64,000 nt of DNA, taken from Streptomyces sp. SAI-127 (GTDB taxonomy: Bacteria; Actinomycetota; Actinomycetes; Streptomycetales; Streptomycetaceae). The DNA is taken from the NCBI RefSeq assembly GCF_029894425.1, contig NZ_JARXYJ010000001.1, positions 4,588,001 to 4,652,000 on the forward strand, in the 5' to 3' direction. The notes under the pieces were generated by a model. That model searched no databases, was not told the DNA's origin, and saw only the letters and a program-made list of their open reading frames with translations. Below are positions 45,157-52,908 of this stretch, one piece after another; the stretch's first letter is position 1; the number at the start of each line of letters is the position of its first letter. A program made the position numbers and the translations under genes.

Positions 45157-45753
45157 TCACCCCCAGCGAGGATCCCGCCCCGTCCCCGCCAGCAGCCGCT
45201 CGAACGCCGACGCGTTCTCGCCCACCGGCACCGGCTCCCCGAACATCCCCATCTTCCGAGCCGTGGGCGCCAGTTGAGCCACCGCGGCCATCAGCTCCGC
45301 CACGACCGCCTCGTCGGCCGGCCCGTACTCCTGTCCCGTCGCCCGTGCCAGGTCCCACACATGCAACGTCAGATCGAGCAGCGCCATCGAGCCGACCAGC
45401 CGCGCCGGCATGTCCATCGCCCCGGTCGTGCCCTCCTCCGCGCCGGGCGCGGACCAGGCCGACACCAGCCGGTCCGCCTCCCGCGCGAGCCGCTCCCGCC
45501 AGTCCGGGCCCTCCGCCACCCGGTCCGGGGTGGCCTCGCCGAACTCCGAGGGCTCCTTCACGGCCAGCCGCTGGAACTGCACGATCACCTGGAAGACATG
45601 GTTGACCAGCGCCTTCACGTCGTACTCCGCACAGGGCGTCGCAGCCCCGAGTGCCGCGTCCGGGATCCCCCGGAACACCGGAACCGCCCGCTCCCGGGCC
45701 ATCCCCAGCAGCTCACCGATGCCGTACGTCTTCTTCACCGCGTTCGTGTCCAT
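45157..45753 (-). CDS. TIGR03086 family (DinB/mycothiol-type) protein
   Basis: 198 residues from the ATG at 45753. The four-helix DinB-like domain shows CAEYDVKALVNHVFQVIVQFQRLA (metal-site His near residue 50) and GSMALLDLTLHVWDLARATGQEYG (later His). The pattern matches the TIGR03086 metal-binding family related to mycothiol-dependent maleylpyruvate isomerase. Many members are thought to be mycothiol-dependent enzymes; the reaction is unknown. It is divergent from the AraC regulator gene with 79 bp between them and is its likely target. Confidence 0.85.
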   Translation of the reverse strand: MDTNAVKKTYGIGELLGMARERAVPVFRGIPDAALGAATPCAEYDVKALVNHVFQVIVQFQRLAVKEPSEFGEATPDRVAEGPDWRERLAREADRLVSAWSAPGAEEGTTGAMDMPARLVGSMALLDLTLHVWDLARATGQEYGPADEAVVAELMAAVAQLAPTARKMGMFGEPVPVGENASAFERLLAGTGRDPRWG

Positions 45754-45820
45754 GCCCCGACCGTACGAAGACCGCAGCCCGCCCTTCTTGAAGAAACGCG
45801 ACGCCCGACTGACCCGGACG

Positions 45821-45826
45821 TACGAT
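45821..45826 (+). promoter_or_regulatory. -10 box of a probable leaderless AraC-type transcript
   Basis: TACGAT lies six bases before the ATG at 45833 with no ribosome site in between. Confidence 0.5.
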
Positions 45827-45832
45827 CCCCTC

Positions 45833-46648
45833 ATGGCCGCCCCCCGCCGAGACACCCGCGGGATCGTCGACCCGGCCGGGCTGCTGACCCGGGTGAGGTT
45901 CCGCCGCCACGAGCCCGCCGAGCCGCTGCGCCGGTACATCGAGCGGTACTGGTTCATCGACTGGGACCTGCCCGAGCCCTACGCCTCCCACGTCGTCCCG
46001 CACCCCTCCGTCCACCTCACCTTCCAGCAGGACGAGGGGTCGCCCTACGCCGAGCTGACGGGCATCCCCGACGGCCTCTACACCAGGAAGCTCACCGGCC
46101 GGGGCCGGGTCTGCGGAGTGAAGTTCCGCCCCGGCGGGTTCCGGCCGTACGCCCCCGAGCACCCGGTGTCCCACTGGACGGGCGAGACGCTCGCCGCCCG
46201 GGACGTGTTCCCGCAGATCACGACGGACACCGCCAGCGAGGTCGTGGCCCCCGCCACCGACGAGGCCCGCGTCGCCGCCCTCGACGCCTTCCTCCTCCCC
46301 CTCACCCCGGCCGAACCCGACCCGCAGGCCGACCTCGCCACGGCCCTCGTCGACCGCGTCCACGACGACCGCACCGTCCGCCGCGTCGACGACTTCGCAC
46401 ACACGGCAGGACTCTCGGTACGAGCGCTGCAACGCCTCTTCTCCGCCTACGTCGGCGTGAGCCCGAAGTGGGTCATCCTCCGCTACCGCATCCACGAGGC
46501 CCTCGAGCTCGCCGGCACCCGCAGCGAGGTCGACTGGGCCACCCTCGCCGCCGACCTCGGCTACGCCGACCAGGCCCATCTGGTCCGGGACTTCACGGCG
46601 ACGATCGGGGTCCCGCCGACGGCGTACGCACAAGCGACCGCGGGCTGA
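45833..46648 (+). CDS. AraC family transcriptional regulator
   Basis: 271 residues from the ATG at 45833. An N-terminal domain (LRRYIERYWFIDWDLPEPYASHVVPHPSVHLTF) like DUF6597 is followed by an AraC double HTH. The HTH parts are RVDDFAHTAGLSVRALQRLFSAYVGVSPKWVILRYRIHEAL and WATLAADLGYADQAHLVRDFTATIGVPPTAYA. It probably controls the divergent TIGR03086 gene or the YnfA-type gene 62 bp downstream. The effector is unknown. Confidence 0.9.
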   Translation: MAAPRRDTRGIVDPAGLLTRVRFRRHEPAEPLRRYIERYWFIDWDLPEPYASHVVPHPSVHLTFQQDEGSPYAELTGIPDGLYTRKLTGRGRVCGVKFRPGGFRPYAPEHPVSHWTGETLAARDVFPQITTDTASEVVAPATDEARVAALDAFLLPLTPAEPDPQADLATALVDRVHDDRTVRRVDDFAHTAGLSVRALQRLFSAYVGVSPKWVILRYRIHEALELAGTRSEVDWATLAADLGYADQAHLVRDFTATIGVPPTAYAQATAG

Positions 46649-46710
46649 CCTGAAAAGAAGTCCTTGAGGTGACACCGGTGCCCGCGGACGGGCATGCGAG
46701 GCTGATCCCC

Positions 46711-47046
46711 ATGCTCGTAGCCCGGTCCGCCGCCCTCTTCGTCGTCGCCGCCCTCTTCGAGATCGGCGGAGCGTGGCTGGTCTGGCAGGGCGTACGGGAG
46801 CACCGGGGCTGGATGTGGACCGCGGGCGGCATCCTCGCCCTCGGCGCCTATGGCTTCGTCGCCACCTTCCAGCCCGACGCCCACTTCGGCCGCATCCTCG
46901 CCGCGTACGGCGGCATCTTCGTGGCCGGGTCCATCCTGTGGGGCATGGCGGCCGACGGCTACCGCCCGGACCGCTGGGACATCACGGGCGCACTCATCTG
47001 CCTCGCGGGCATGGCGGTCATCATGTACGCCCCGCGGGGCGACTGA
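46711..47046 (+). CDS. YnfA family membrane protein
   Basis: 111 residues from the ATG at 46711, the standard YnfA length; a start at 46669 is in frame but gives an unusual tail. There are four membrane helices with the family patterns [55 protein letters not shown] and [23 protein letters not shown]. YnfA resembles small multidrug exporters in size and topology; its function in Streptomyces is unproven. Confidence 0.9.
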   Translation: MLVARSAALFVVAALFEIGGAWLVWQGVREHRGWMWTAGGILALGAYGFVATFQPDAHFGRILAAYGGIFVAGSILWGMAADGYRPDRWDITGALICLAGMAVIMYAPRGD

Positions 47047-47056
47047 GCGGCCGTAC

Positions 47057-47494
47057 TCAGGACGTCTCGTCGTCGGGCAGCAGCCCCAGCTGCCCCAGGA
47101 ACTCCATCTCGTCGAAGTAGAGCCGGTAGTCCACGATCCGCCCGTCCTTCACCGTGGCGATGTCCACCCCACGGATCCTGACCTCCTTCTGCGTCGCCGG
47201 GAGCGTCTCCCCGGTGGGCAGCTGGATCGGCCCGGTGTTGCGTCCGCTGAAGAAGCCCTCGTCGATGGCCGTGTCCCCGGCCTCGTAGGCGTGCAGCGTC
47301 TCGAACGTGGCCTCGGGCACCGCCTCCGTCATCTGCCGCCAGTACTCGACGATGTTGTCGCGACCGCGGACCTCGCCCTCGTCGGGGGTCTGCGCGACCG
47401 CGTCCTCCGCGTACAGCTCGGCGATGACCTTCAGGTCCGGGTGCGTGGTGAGCGCATCGGTGAGCCGGTCCATGACCTCACGCGCTTCTCCCAT
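47057..47494 (-). CDS. NTF2-like/SnoaL-type protein
   Basis: 145 residues from the ATG at 47494 (GGAGG six bases upstream). A single NTF2-like fold: LTDALTTHPDLKVIAELYAEDAVAQTPDEGEVRGRDNIVEYWRQM in the helical part, then sheet strands ending GRIVDYRLYFDEMEFLGQLGLL. Members include small-molecule isomerases and binding proteins; a specific activity cannot be assigned. It converges on the ynfA-type gene (10 bp) and is divergent from the SDR gene. Confidence 0.8.
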   Translation of the reverse strand: MGEAREVMDRLTDALTTHPDLKVIAELYAEDAVAQTPDEGEVRGRDNIVEYWRQMTEAVPEATFETLHAYEAGDTAIDEGFFSGRNTGPIQLPTGETLPATQKEVRIRGVDIATVKDGRIVDYRLYFDEMEFLGQLGLLPDDETS

Positions 47495-47629
47495 GATCCA
47501 CCTCCGTATGTCAGGGGATCACCCACCTCAATCTTCGCACCGGCCCGCGATCCGGACCGCCCGGAGCGTCGGACCGCGGCCCACCTATCCTGGCGGGAGC
47601 CCGTACCCACGCACGCCCGAGGAGCAGCC

Positions 47630-48406
47630 ATGGCATCCGCCGCCCCGTCCCCCGCGTCCCGGATCGCGATCGTCACCGGGGCGAGCAGCGGAATCGGCGC
47701 GGCGACCGCGCGGCAGCTCGCCGCGGCCGGCTACCGCGTGGTCCTGACCGCCCGCCGCAAGGACCGTATCGAGGCGCTGGCGGAGGAGATCAACGCGGCG
47801 GGCCACCAGGCGACGGCCTACCAGCTGGACGTGACGGACCGGCCCGCGGTCGACGAGTTCGCCTCCGCCTTCAAGACGGTCGGCGTGCTCGTGAACAACG
47901 CCGGCGGAGCCCTCGGCGCCGACCCGGTCGCCACCGGCGATCCCGCCGACTGGCGCTCGATGTACGAAACGAACGTCATCGGCACCCTGAACCTCACCCA
48001 GGCCCTGCTCCCCAAGCTCGACGCGAGCGGCGACGGCACGGTCGTCGTCGTCTCCTCCACGGCGGGCCACGGCACCTACGAGGGCGGCGCGGGCTATGTC
48101 GCCGCCAAGCACGGCGCCCACGTCCTGGCGGAGACCCTCCGCCTGGAGATCGTCGGCCGCCCCATCCGCGTGATCGAGATCGCGCCCGGCATGGTCAAGA
48201 CCGACGAGTTCGCCCTGACCCGCTTCGGCGGCGACCAGGAGAAGGCGGAGAAGGTCTACCAGGGCGTCGCGGAGCCACTGACCGCCGACGACGTGGCCGA
48301 CACCATCGCCTGGGCGGTGACCCGCCCCAGCCACGTCAACGTCGACCTCCTGGTCCTGCGCCCCCGCGCCCAGGCGTCCAACACGAAGCTCCACCGCGAA
48401 CTGTGA
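47630..48406 (+). CDS. Short-chain dehydrogenase/reductase
   Basis: 258 residues, classical SDR: cofactor loop VTGASSGIGAATARQLA, LVNNAGGAL, catalytic Ser in VVVVSSTAGHG, and YVAAKHGA (YxxxK). The VLTARRKDRIEALAEEI strand with arginines suggests NADP(H) preference. The substrate is unknown; the segment resembles the YdfG/serine dehydrogenase group. Its stop overlaps the GTG of a 41-residue membrane protein gene. Confidence 0.9.
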   Translation: MASAAPSPASRIAIVTGASSGIGAATARQLAAAGYRVVLTARRKDRIEALAEEINAAGHQATAYQLDVTDRPAVDEFASAFKTVGVLVNNAGGALGADPVATGDPADWRSMYETNVIGTLNLTQALLPKLDASGDGTVVVVSSTAGHGTYEGGAGYVAAKHGAHVLAETLRLEIVGRPIRVIEIAPGMVKTDEFALTRFGGDQEKAEKVYQGVAEPLTADDVADTIAWAVTRPSHVNVDLLVLRPRAQASNTKLHREL

Positions 48407-48528
48407 CCCGGGACGAGAAGGACCCGCACGACGAACGCCAGATGTGGTGGTGGCTCGCCTACTTCCTCTTCGGCATCCACATCGTGGCCTTCGTCATGAT
48501 CTACGCGGTGATGCACGCCCCGAAGTGA
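48403..48528 (+). CDS. 41-residue single-span membrane protein
   Basis: GTG start overlapping the SDR stop (GTGA). The product starts with a charged stretch (MTRDEKDPHDERQM) and continues as a membrane helix (WWWLAYFLFGIHIVAFVMIY). Codon use is typical of the genome and the overlap implies coupled translation, so I take it as real. Its function is unknown. Confidence 0.7.
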   Translation: MTRDEKDPHDERQMWWWLAYFLFGIHIVAFVMIYAVMHAPK

Positions 48529-48601
48529 GCGGAAACTGAAGCGCGGTCACCCAGAGGGATGAACCTCTTCGATCACCCGAACGCCCCCTGAACTGGCGTC
48601 C

Positions 48602-48691
48602 TAGGCTCAAGCCACAACATCAACACGACGGCCCTCGTCCGGGCGGCAACCCGGCCGAGGGCCTGACCGACAAGGAAGTAGGCGCTTCCCT
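48602..48691 (+). promoter_or_regulatory. Structured leader of the homing endonuclease gene
   Basis: A TAGGCT at 48602-48607 could serve as the -10 box. Hairpin 1: 48630-48643 pairs with 48650-48663 (GGCCCTCG with CGAGGGCC outside, CCGGG with CCCGG inside, one mismatch, six-base loop). Hairpin 2: GGAAG (48674-48678) pairs with CTTCC (48685-48689) directly before the GTG at 48692. It locks the only ribosome-site-like AAGGAAG in a stem. The arrangement suggests translation control of the endonuclease. Hairpin 1 might instead end the SDR transcript. Confidence 0.5.
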
Positions 48692-49525
48692 GTGGCTGAA
48701 TGCGAGCCTAACGCCCCCCAGTTCATGGACCTGAGGGTCCCCGAGTACGCGTACATGTTCGGCTTCTTGCAGGCGGACGGACATCTGTCTCAACAGTCCC
48801 GGCAGCGGGGACGGTTGACCGTCGAGATCAACGCACGGGATGTCGATCTCCTGCGCAGGTTCCAGACGCTGACGCCGTACAACAGCAGCATCACAGAGCG
48901 CACCCGCTCCACGAACTTCGCCGAGATCCACACCTCGGCTACCTGGACCCTGTGCTCCCTCGAAGCCAGGACCAAGCTCAACGAACTCGGCCTGCCCTAC
49001 GGCCGCAAGTCGAAGACGATCGCCCCGCCCAGCGTCGAGGTCTCACATCGCGATTATTTGCGAGGCCTCATCGACGCCGATGGTTCGGTGGGTTACACCG
49101 CCAAGGGCTTCCCCTTCGTCTCCCTCGCCACCGCCAGCACTTCCATCGGCACGCGTCTGAGCGAATACGCGCGGGAGATCACCGGCGCCGAACGGATCCT
49201 CAAGCGCAACGCACGGGATGGGATCTACAACGTGCTCTACGCGATGGAGACGGCCCAGAAGCTGGCCGCCCATCTCTATTACCCCGGTTGCCTGTCCCTG
49301 GAGCGCAAGCTGACAGCAGCCAATGCCCTCGCCACCTGGGTTCGCCCTGCGAGCATGCGGGTCGCCCACACGCGGCAGCGTTGGAACGAGCACGAGGACC
49401 AGGTCCTGCTGGAGCTCAACAGCCCGAAGGCAGCCGCCGAAGTGCTGGGCAGAACCACCCAGAGCTGCAATCTCCGCCTCTGGCGTCTGCGCAACGGCCT
49501 GGCTCCTCGGCCAAGCGATCGATGA
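48692..49525 (+). CDS. Free-standing LAGLIDADG homing endonuclease with C-terminal SANT-like domain
   Basis: 277 residues from the GTG at 48692. Two LAGLIDADG motifs are clear: YMFGFLQADG (residues 21-30) and YLRGLIDADG (122-131), each supplying a catalytic acidic residue, so one chain forms the pseudo-dimer nuclease. Residues 230-267 (RWNEHEDQVLLEL... to LRLWRLRNG) look like a Myb/SANT-type DNA-binding helix-turn-helix. Codon use is less GC-biased than in neighbours (TTG, CGA, CAA, GAT, TAT occur often), a sign of transfer. It is not inside an intron or intein and faces the intact rtcB gene. It should nick or cut a specific DNA target to spread itself. Confidence 0.88.
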   Translation: MAECEPNAPQFMDLRVPEYAYMFGFLQADGHLSQQSRQRGRLTVEINARDVDLLRRFQTLTPYNSSITERTRSTNFAEIHTSATWTLCSLEARTKLNELGLPYGRKSKTIAPPSVEVSHRDYLRGLIDADGSVGYTAKGFPFVSLATASTSIGTRLSEYAREITGAERILKRNARDGIYNVLYAMETAQKLAAHLYYPGCLSLERKLTAANALATWVRPASMRVAHTRQRWNEHEDQVLLELNSPKAAAEVLGRTTQSCNLRLWRLRNGLAPRPSDR

Positions 49526-49535
49526 CCCACTGAGT

Positions 49536-49565
49536 AAGGCCTCCGGTCTCCGCCGGAGGCCTTTT
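49536..49565. terminator. Terminator between the endonuclease gene and rtcB
   Basis: AAGGCCTCCGG (49536-49546) pairs with CCGGAGGCCTT (49553-49563), 11 bp perfect with a 6-base loop, then a TTTT run (49562-49565). It ends the endonuclease transcript and can also act on the convergent rtcB transcript. Confidence 0.85.
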
Positions 49566-49568
49566 GCC

Positions 49569-50762
49569 TCAGCCCTTCACACAGATGAACTGCTTCAGCT
49601 TCGCCACGACCTCTACGAGATCGCGCTGCTGCTCCATCACCTGGTCGATGTTCTTGTAGGCACCCGGGATCTCGTCCACGACACCGGAGTCCTTGCGGCA
49701 CTCCACGCCCCGCGTCTGCTCCTCCAGATCGCGCGTCGAGAACCGCCTCTTGGCAGCGTTCCGGCTCATACGCCGACCCGCCCCGTGGGAAGCTGAGTTG
49801 AAGGCCTTCTCGTTTCCGAGCCCCTTCACGATGTACGAACTAGTGCCCATCGAGCCGGGAATGATCCCGTACTCACCGGAGCCCGCACGGATCGCTCCCT
49901 TACGAGTGACCAGCAGGTCCATGCCCTCGTAGCGCTCCTCCATCACGTAGTTGTGGTGGCAGGAGATCTCCGTCTCGAAGGTCGGCTTCGCCTTCTTGAA
50001 CTCCTTGCGGACCACGTCCTTCAGGAGCGCCATCATGATCGTGCGGTTGTACTTGGCGTACTCCTGGGCCCAGTACAGGTCATTTCGGTACTCCGCCATC
50101 TGAGGAGTGTCCGAGACGAAGACGGCGAGATCGCGGTCGACCAGGCCCTGATTGTGCGGCAGCTTCTGGGCGACCCCAATGTGATACTCCGCCAGTTCCT
50201 TGCCGATGTTCCGGGAACCGGAGTGCAGCGTGAGCCATACCGAACCCTCGGAATCGAACAGCAGTTCGATATAGTGATTTCCCCCGCCGAGCGTCCCCAT
50301 CTGCTTCGCCGCCCGCTCCCCACGAAACTTCACCGCATCAGCGACCCCATCGAACCGCCCCCAGAAGTCGTCCCACCCCGCAGTACCCAACCCATGGAAC
50401 CGCCCCGGCTCGACGGGACTGTCATGCATCCCCCGCCCCACCGGAATCGCCTGCTCGATCTTCGACCGCAGCCGGGACAGATCCCCCGGCAGATCGTTCG
50501 CCGTCAGAGACGTCTTCACCGCAGACATTCCGCAGCCGATGTCCACGCCCACCGCCGCCGGGCACACCGCGCCCTGCATGGCGATCACGGACCCGACCGT
50601 CGCGCCCTTGCCGTAGTGGACGTCCGGCATCACCGCGAGGCCCTTGATCCAGGGCAGGGTCGCGACGTTGCGCAGCTGCTGCAGGGCCACGTCCTCGACC
50701 GTCGCCGGGTCGGTCCACATACGGATCGGGACCTTGGCGCCCGGCATCTCCACGTACGACAT
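49569..50762 (-). CDS. rtcB: RNA ligase RtcB
   Basis: 397 residues, uninterrupted (no intein). RtcB landmarks: VDIGCGM with D74 and C78, GTLGGGNHYIE with H163, TLHSGSRNIG with H180, SCHHNYV, and SHGAGRRMSRNAAK, where H326 is the histidine that takes GMP. It ligates 2',3'-cyclic-phosphate or 3'-phosphate RNA ends to 5'-OH ends using GTP and Mn2+, in RNA repair. It is on the short side, like the RtcB2 group. No archease gene and no RtcR regulator are nearby. The gene is convergent with the homing endonuclease gene. Confidence 0.94.
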   Translation of the reverse strand: MSYVEMPGAKVPIRMWTDPATVEDVALQQLRNVATLPWIKGLAVMPDVHYGKGATVGSVIAMQGAVCPAAVGVDIGCGMSAVKTSLTANDLPGDLSRLRSKIEQAIPVGRGMHDSPVEPGRFHGLGTAGWDDFWGRFDGVADAVKFRGERAAKQMGTLGGGNHYIELLFDSEGSVWLTLHSGSRNIGKELAEYHIGVAQKLPHNQGLVDRDLAVFVSDTPQMAEYRNDLYWAQEYAKYNRTIMMALLKDVVRKEFKKAKPTFETEISCHHNYVMEERYEGMDLLVTRKGAIRAGSGEYGIIPGSMGTSSYIVKGLGNEKAFNSASHGAGRRMSRNAAKRRFSTRDLEEQTRGVECRKDSGVVDEIPGAYKNIDQVMEQQRDLVEVVAKLKQFICVKG

Positions 50763-50791
50763 ATCGTCCTCATTCCCCCGGAAAACAAACA

Positions 50792-50820
50792 GAAGTATCG
50801 AATAGCAAAACCGGTGCCAA
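50792..50820 (-). promoter_or_regulatory. Tentative rtcB promoter
   Basis: On the minus strand, TTGGCA (50820-50815), a 17-base spacer, then TACTTC (50797-50792), in a locally AT-rich stretch about 30 bp before the rtcB ATG. The -35 is good, the -10 imperfect. Confidence 0.4.
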
Positions 50821-50967
50821 GGTCGACGAATGGGATGACGGACCGGCGTTCACGGCAGTGCGTGCGATACACATTGTCTCCAGGGCGCACCCAGTTGCGG
50901 CAAGCGAATAACCTGCGGGGACACTGAGTTCCCCACGAGTCGGAGACATTCCGAGAGGAGCCCCACC

Positions 50968-51789
50968 GTGCAGCGGAAGGCCTACGTACCCGGCGTCGCC
51001 GCTCTCCTCGCGGCGCTGTTGGCCGGCTGCACCGGCAGTTCGGGCGGTGGCGGCCCGACGGACGACGCCAATCCGGGCGCCGCCGGCACCGCCTCCCCCG
51101 CCGCGCAGCCCGGCAAGTACCGCACTCTCCCCGAGCCGTGTGGCGTGGTCGGCCAGAGCAGCCTCGACGCGCTCCTGCCCGGCATCCAGCAGATCGCCGA
51201 CGAGGATCAGCGCGCCAAGGCCTACGAGGGCCAGGCCACGCTCACCTACGACACGGACCGCAAGGTCGGCTGCCGTTGGAAGGTGGAAGGCACGGACTCC
51301 ACGGAGTACCTGGCGGTCGACTTCGAGCGTGTGGTGTCGTACGACAACGCGGTCAGCGACGACAGTCAGGCGGAGCAGCTCTTCGCGCAGACCGAGTTGA
51401 AGGCCGATCTGCCGGTTGCGGCGACGTCGAGCGCCACGTCGGACGTGGAGGAGTCCGGCACCGCCGGTCCGACGGCCTCCCCTACGGCCACCGCGAGTGG
51501 TTCCGCGAGTCCGAGCGGTTCGGCCTCGGCCTCGGCCACTCCGACCGATCTGCAGCCCCGCGTTCTGGACGATCTGGGCGACGAGGCGTTCCTGGACGAC
51601 GTGTTGAGCAACTCGGGTTCGACGGCTCAGCAGCGCAAGGTGACTGTGGCGTTCCGCACGTCCAACGTGATCGTGACCATCGAGTACGAGGAGCAGCCGA
51701 CGACGATCGGCGTCACTCCGGACAGCAAGGAAATGCAGGACAACGCCCGGAAACTGGCCTCTCAGCTGGCCGGGTCGCTGTCCGGCTGA
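50968..51789 (+). CDS. DUF3558 family lipoprotein
   Basis: 273 residues; the GTG at 50968 follows GAGAGGAG. The lipobox is LLAGC (cysteine at 21). The DUF3558-type core begins YRTLPEPCGVVGQSSLDALLPG and includes CRWKVEGTDSTEYLAVDFERV; its two cysteines probably pair. A serine/proline/alanine-rich insert (about residues 155-190, repeats of ASGSASPSGSASASAT) interrupts it before the LGDEAFLDDVL end. Surface-anchored, function unknown. It is a tandem paralogue of the next gene, sharing the Y[RK]xLPExCxV motif. Confidence 0.82.
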   Translation: MQRKAYVPGVAALLAALLAGCTGSSGGGGPTDDANPGAAGTASPAAQPGKYRTLPEPCGVVGQSSLDALLPGIQQIADEDQRAKAYEGQATLTYDTDRKVGCRWKVEGTDSTEYLAVDFERVVSYDNAVSDDSQAEQLFAQTELKADLPVAATSSATSDVEESGTAGPTASPTATASGSASPSGSASASATPTDLQPRVLDDLGDEAFLDDVLSNSGSTAQQRKVTVAFRTSNVIVTIEYEEQPTTIGVTPDSKEMQDNARKLASQLAGSLSG

Positions 51790-51907
51790 GCGCTCTCCAC
51801 ACACCCCTCACCCGCGCGCACAGGACATTCGAAGCTGGACCGCACGGCATCCTCACCGCGTACCGTGGCCCCTCGGACCCGATCCGACGGCAGGAACCAC
51901 AAGCGTC

Positions 51908-52816
51908 ATGAGTGAAGGAACCATGCAGCGACGAGCAGAGCGTGACCAAGGTGCCCAGCGAGCGAAGCGTCTTCACCGCGTCCTTGTCTGCGCGGCCGCA
52001 GTCCCCGTGATGCTGATCGCCTCTGGCTGCTCCTCCGACTCCGGCTCCGGCGACTCCGGCTCCGGCAGCGGTGGCGAGAAGGCCGCGGGCGCCGGTGCGA
52101 CGGTGTCGGCCTCCGAGAGCGCGGCTCCCACGGTGCAGGCGGCGGCGTACAAGTCGCTTCCCGAGGCGTGCGACGTGCTGTCGAAGAAGACGCTGGAGTC
52201 GCTCGTCCCGGAGGCTCCGAAGTCCGGCAAGAAGGGCACGGCGGAGGCGGGTACGCGCGGCAGTTGCTCCTGGAGCAGCCTGGACAACAACGGTGTGAAG
52301 GGCTCGCAGTTCCGCTGGCTCAACGTCTCGCTGCTCCGCTTCGAGTCGGACACCTCGCGCGGTACCGGCGAGGCGCAGGCGCAGAAGTATTACGACCAGC
52401 AGATCCAGGACGCCCAGTCGGTGGCCGGTGCGAAGAACACCAAGTCGCAGCCGGTTTCCGGCACGGGTGACGCGGCGACGCTGGTGCGTTACGACCTGAA
52501 GAAGAAGGAAGGCGCCTTCAAGCAGCAGACGGTCGTCACGCGCGTGGAGAACGTCGTCGTCACCGTCGACTACAACGGCGCGGGTCTCGCCGGTGACAAG
52601 GCGCCGAGTGCGGACACCCTCGCGAAGCTCGCGGGGCAGGCCGCCAAGGAGACGGTGAGGGCGGTGTCGGCGGCGAACGGCGAGGGTGCTGCGACCCCGG
52701 CCCCGTCGGACTCCGCCTCGGGTTCGAAGGCCCCGTCGAAGTCGGCGTCTCCGTCCCAGTCCGCGTCGCCGTCGAAGTCGGCCTCCCCGTCCAAGTCGGC
52801 CGCGAAGACGAGCTGA
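51908..52816 (+). CDS. DUF3558 family lipoprotein, paralogue of the preceding gene
   Basis: 302 residues from the ATG at 51908 (an ATG at 51923 is also possible). The lipobox is LIASGC, then glycine/serine spacer. The core starts YKSLPEACDVLSKKTLESLVP, aligning with YRTLPEPCGVVGQSSLDALLP of the upstream gene, and has a second cysteine in GSCSWSSLDN. The tail is a repeat of roughly six residues (SPSQSA, SPSKSA). Gene duplication is the obvious origin. Function unknown. Confidence 0.82.
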   Translation: MSEGTMQRRAERDQGAQRAKRLHRVLVCAAAVPVMLIASGCSSDSGSGDSGSGSGGEKAAGAGATVSASESAAPTVQAAAYKSLPEACDVLSKKTLESLVPEAPKSGKKGTAEAGTRGSCSWSSLDNNGVKGSQFRWLNVSLLRFESDTSRGTGEAQAQKYYDQQIQDAQSVAGAKNTKSQPVSGTGDAATLVRYDLKKKEGAFKQQTVVTRVENVVVTVDYNGAGLAGDKAPSADTLAKLAGQAAKETVRAVSAANGEGAATPAPSDSASGSKAPSKSASPSQSASPSKSASPSKSAAKTS

Positions 52817-52827
52817 AGAAGAACTGA

Positions 52828-52884
52828 CGGTACGTACCGGTCACCCGTGCGCAGCACACATGTGCCACTCTGTTGCGCGCAACA
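52828..52884. promoter_or_regulatory. Two perfect palindromes upstream of the DUF2637 gene
   Basis: CGGTACGTACCG (52828-52839, 12 bp) follows the DUF3558 stop; TGTTGCGCGCAACA (52871-52884, 14 bp) lies 25 bp before the GTG at 52909. The second is well placed as an operator for the DUF2637 gene. Confidence 0.55.
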
Positions 52885-52908
52885 ACATGCACAGGGAGGG
52901 GAGTACGG

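Noticed and set aside
48541..48691. tRNA gene or riboswitch
   Set aside because: The hairpins do not form a cloverleaf and no known riboswitch core was recognised; reported instead as an uncharacterised leader.
49569..50762. Intein in RtcB
   Set aside because: The 397-residue RtcB runs uninterrupted through all active-site motifs; the endonuclease is a separate gene.
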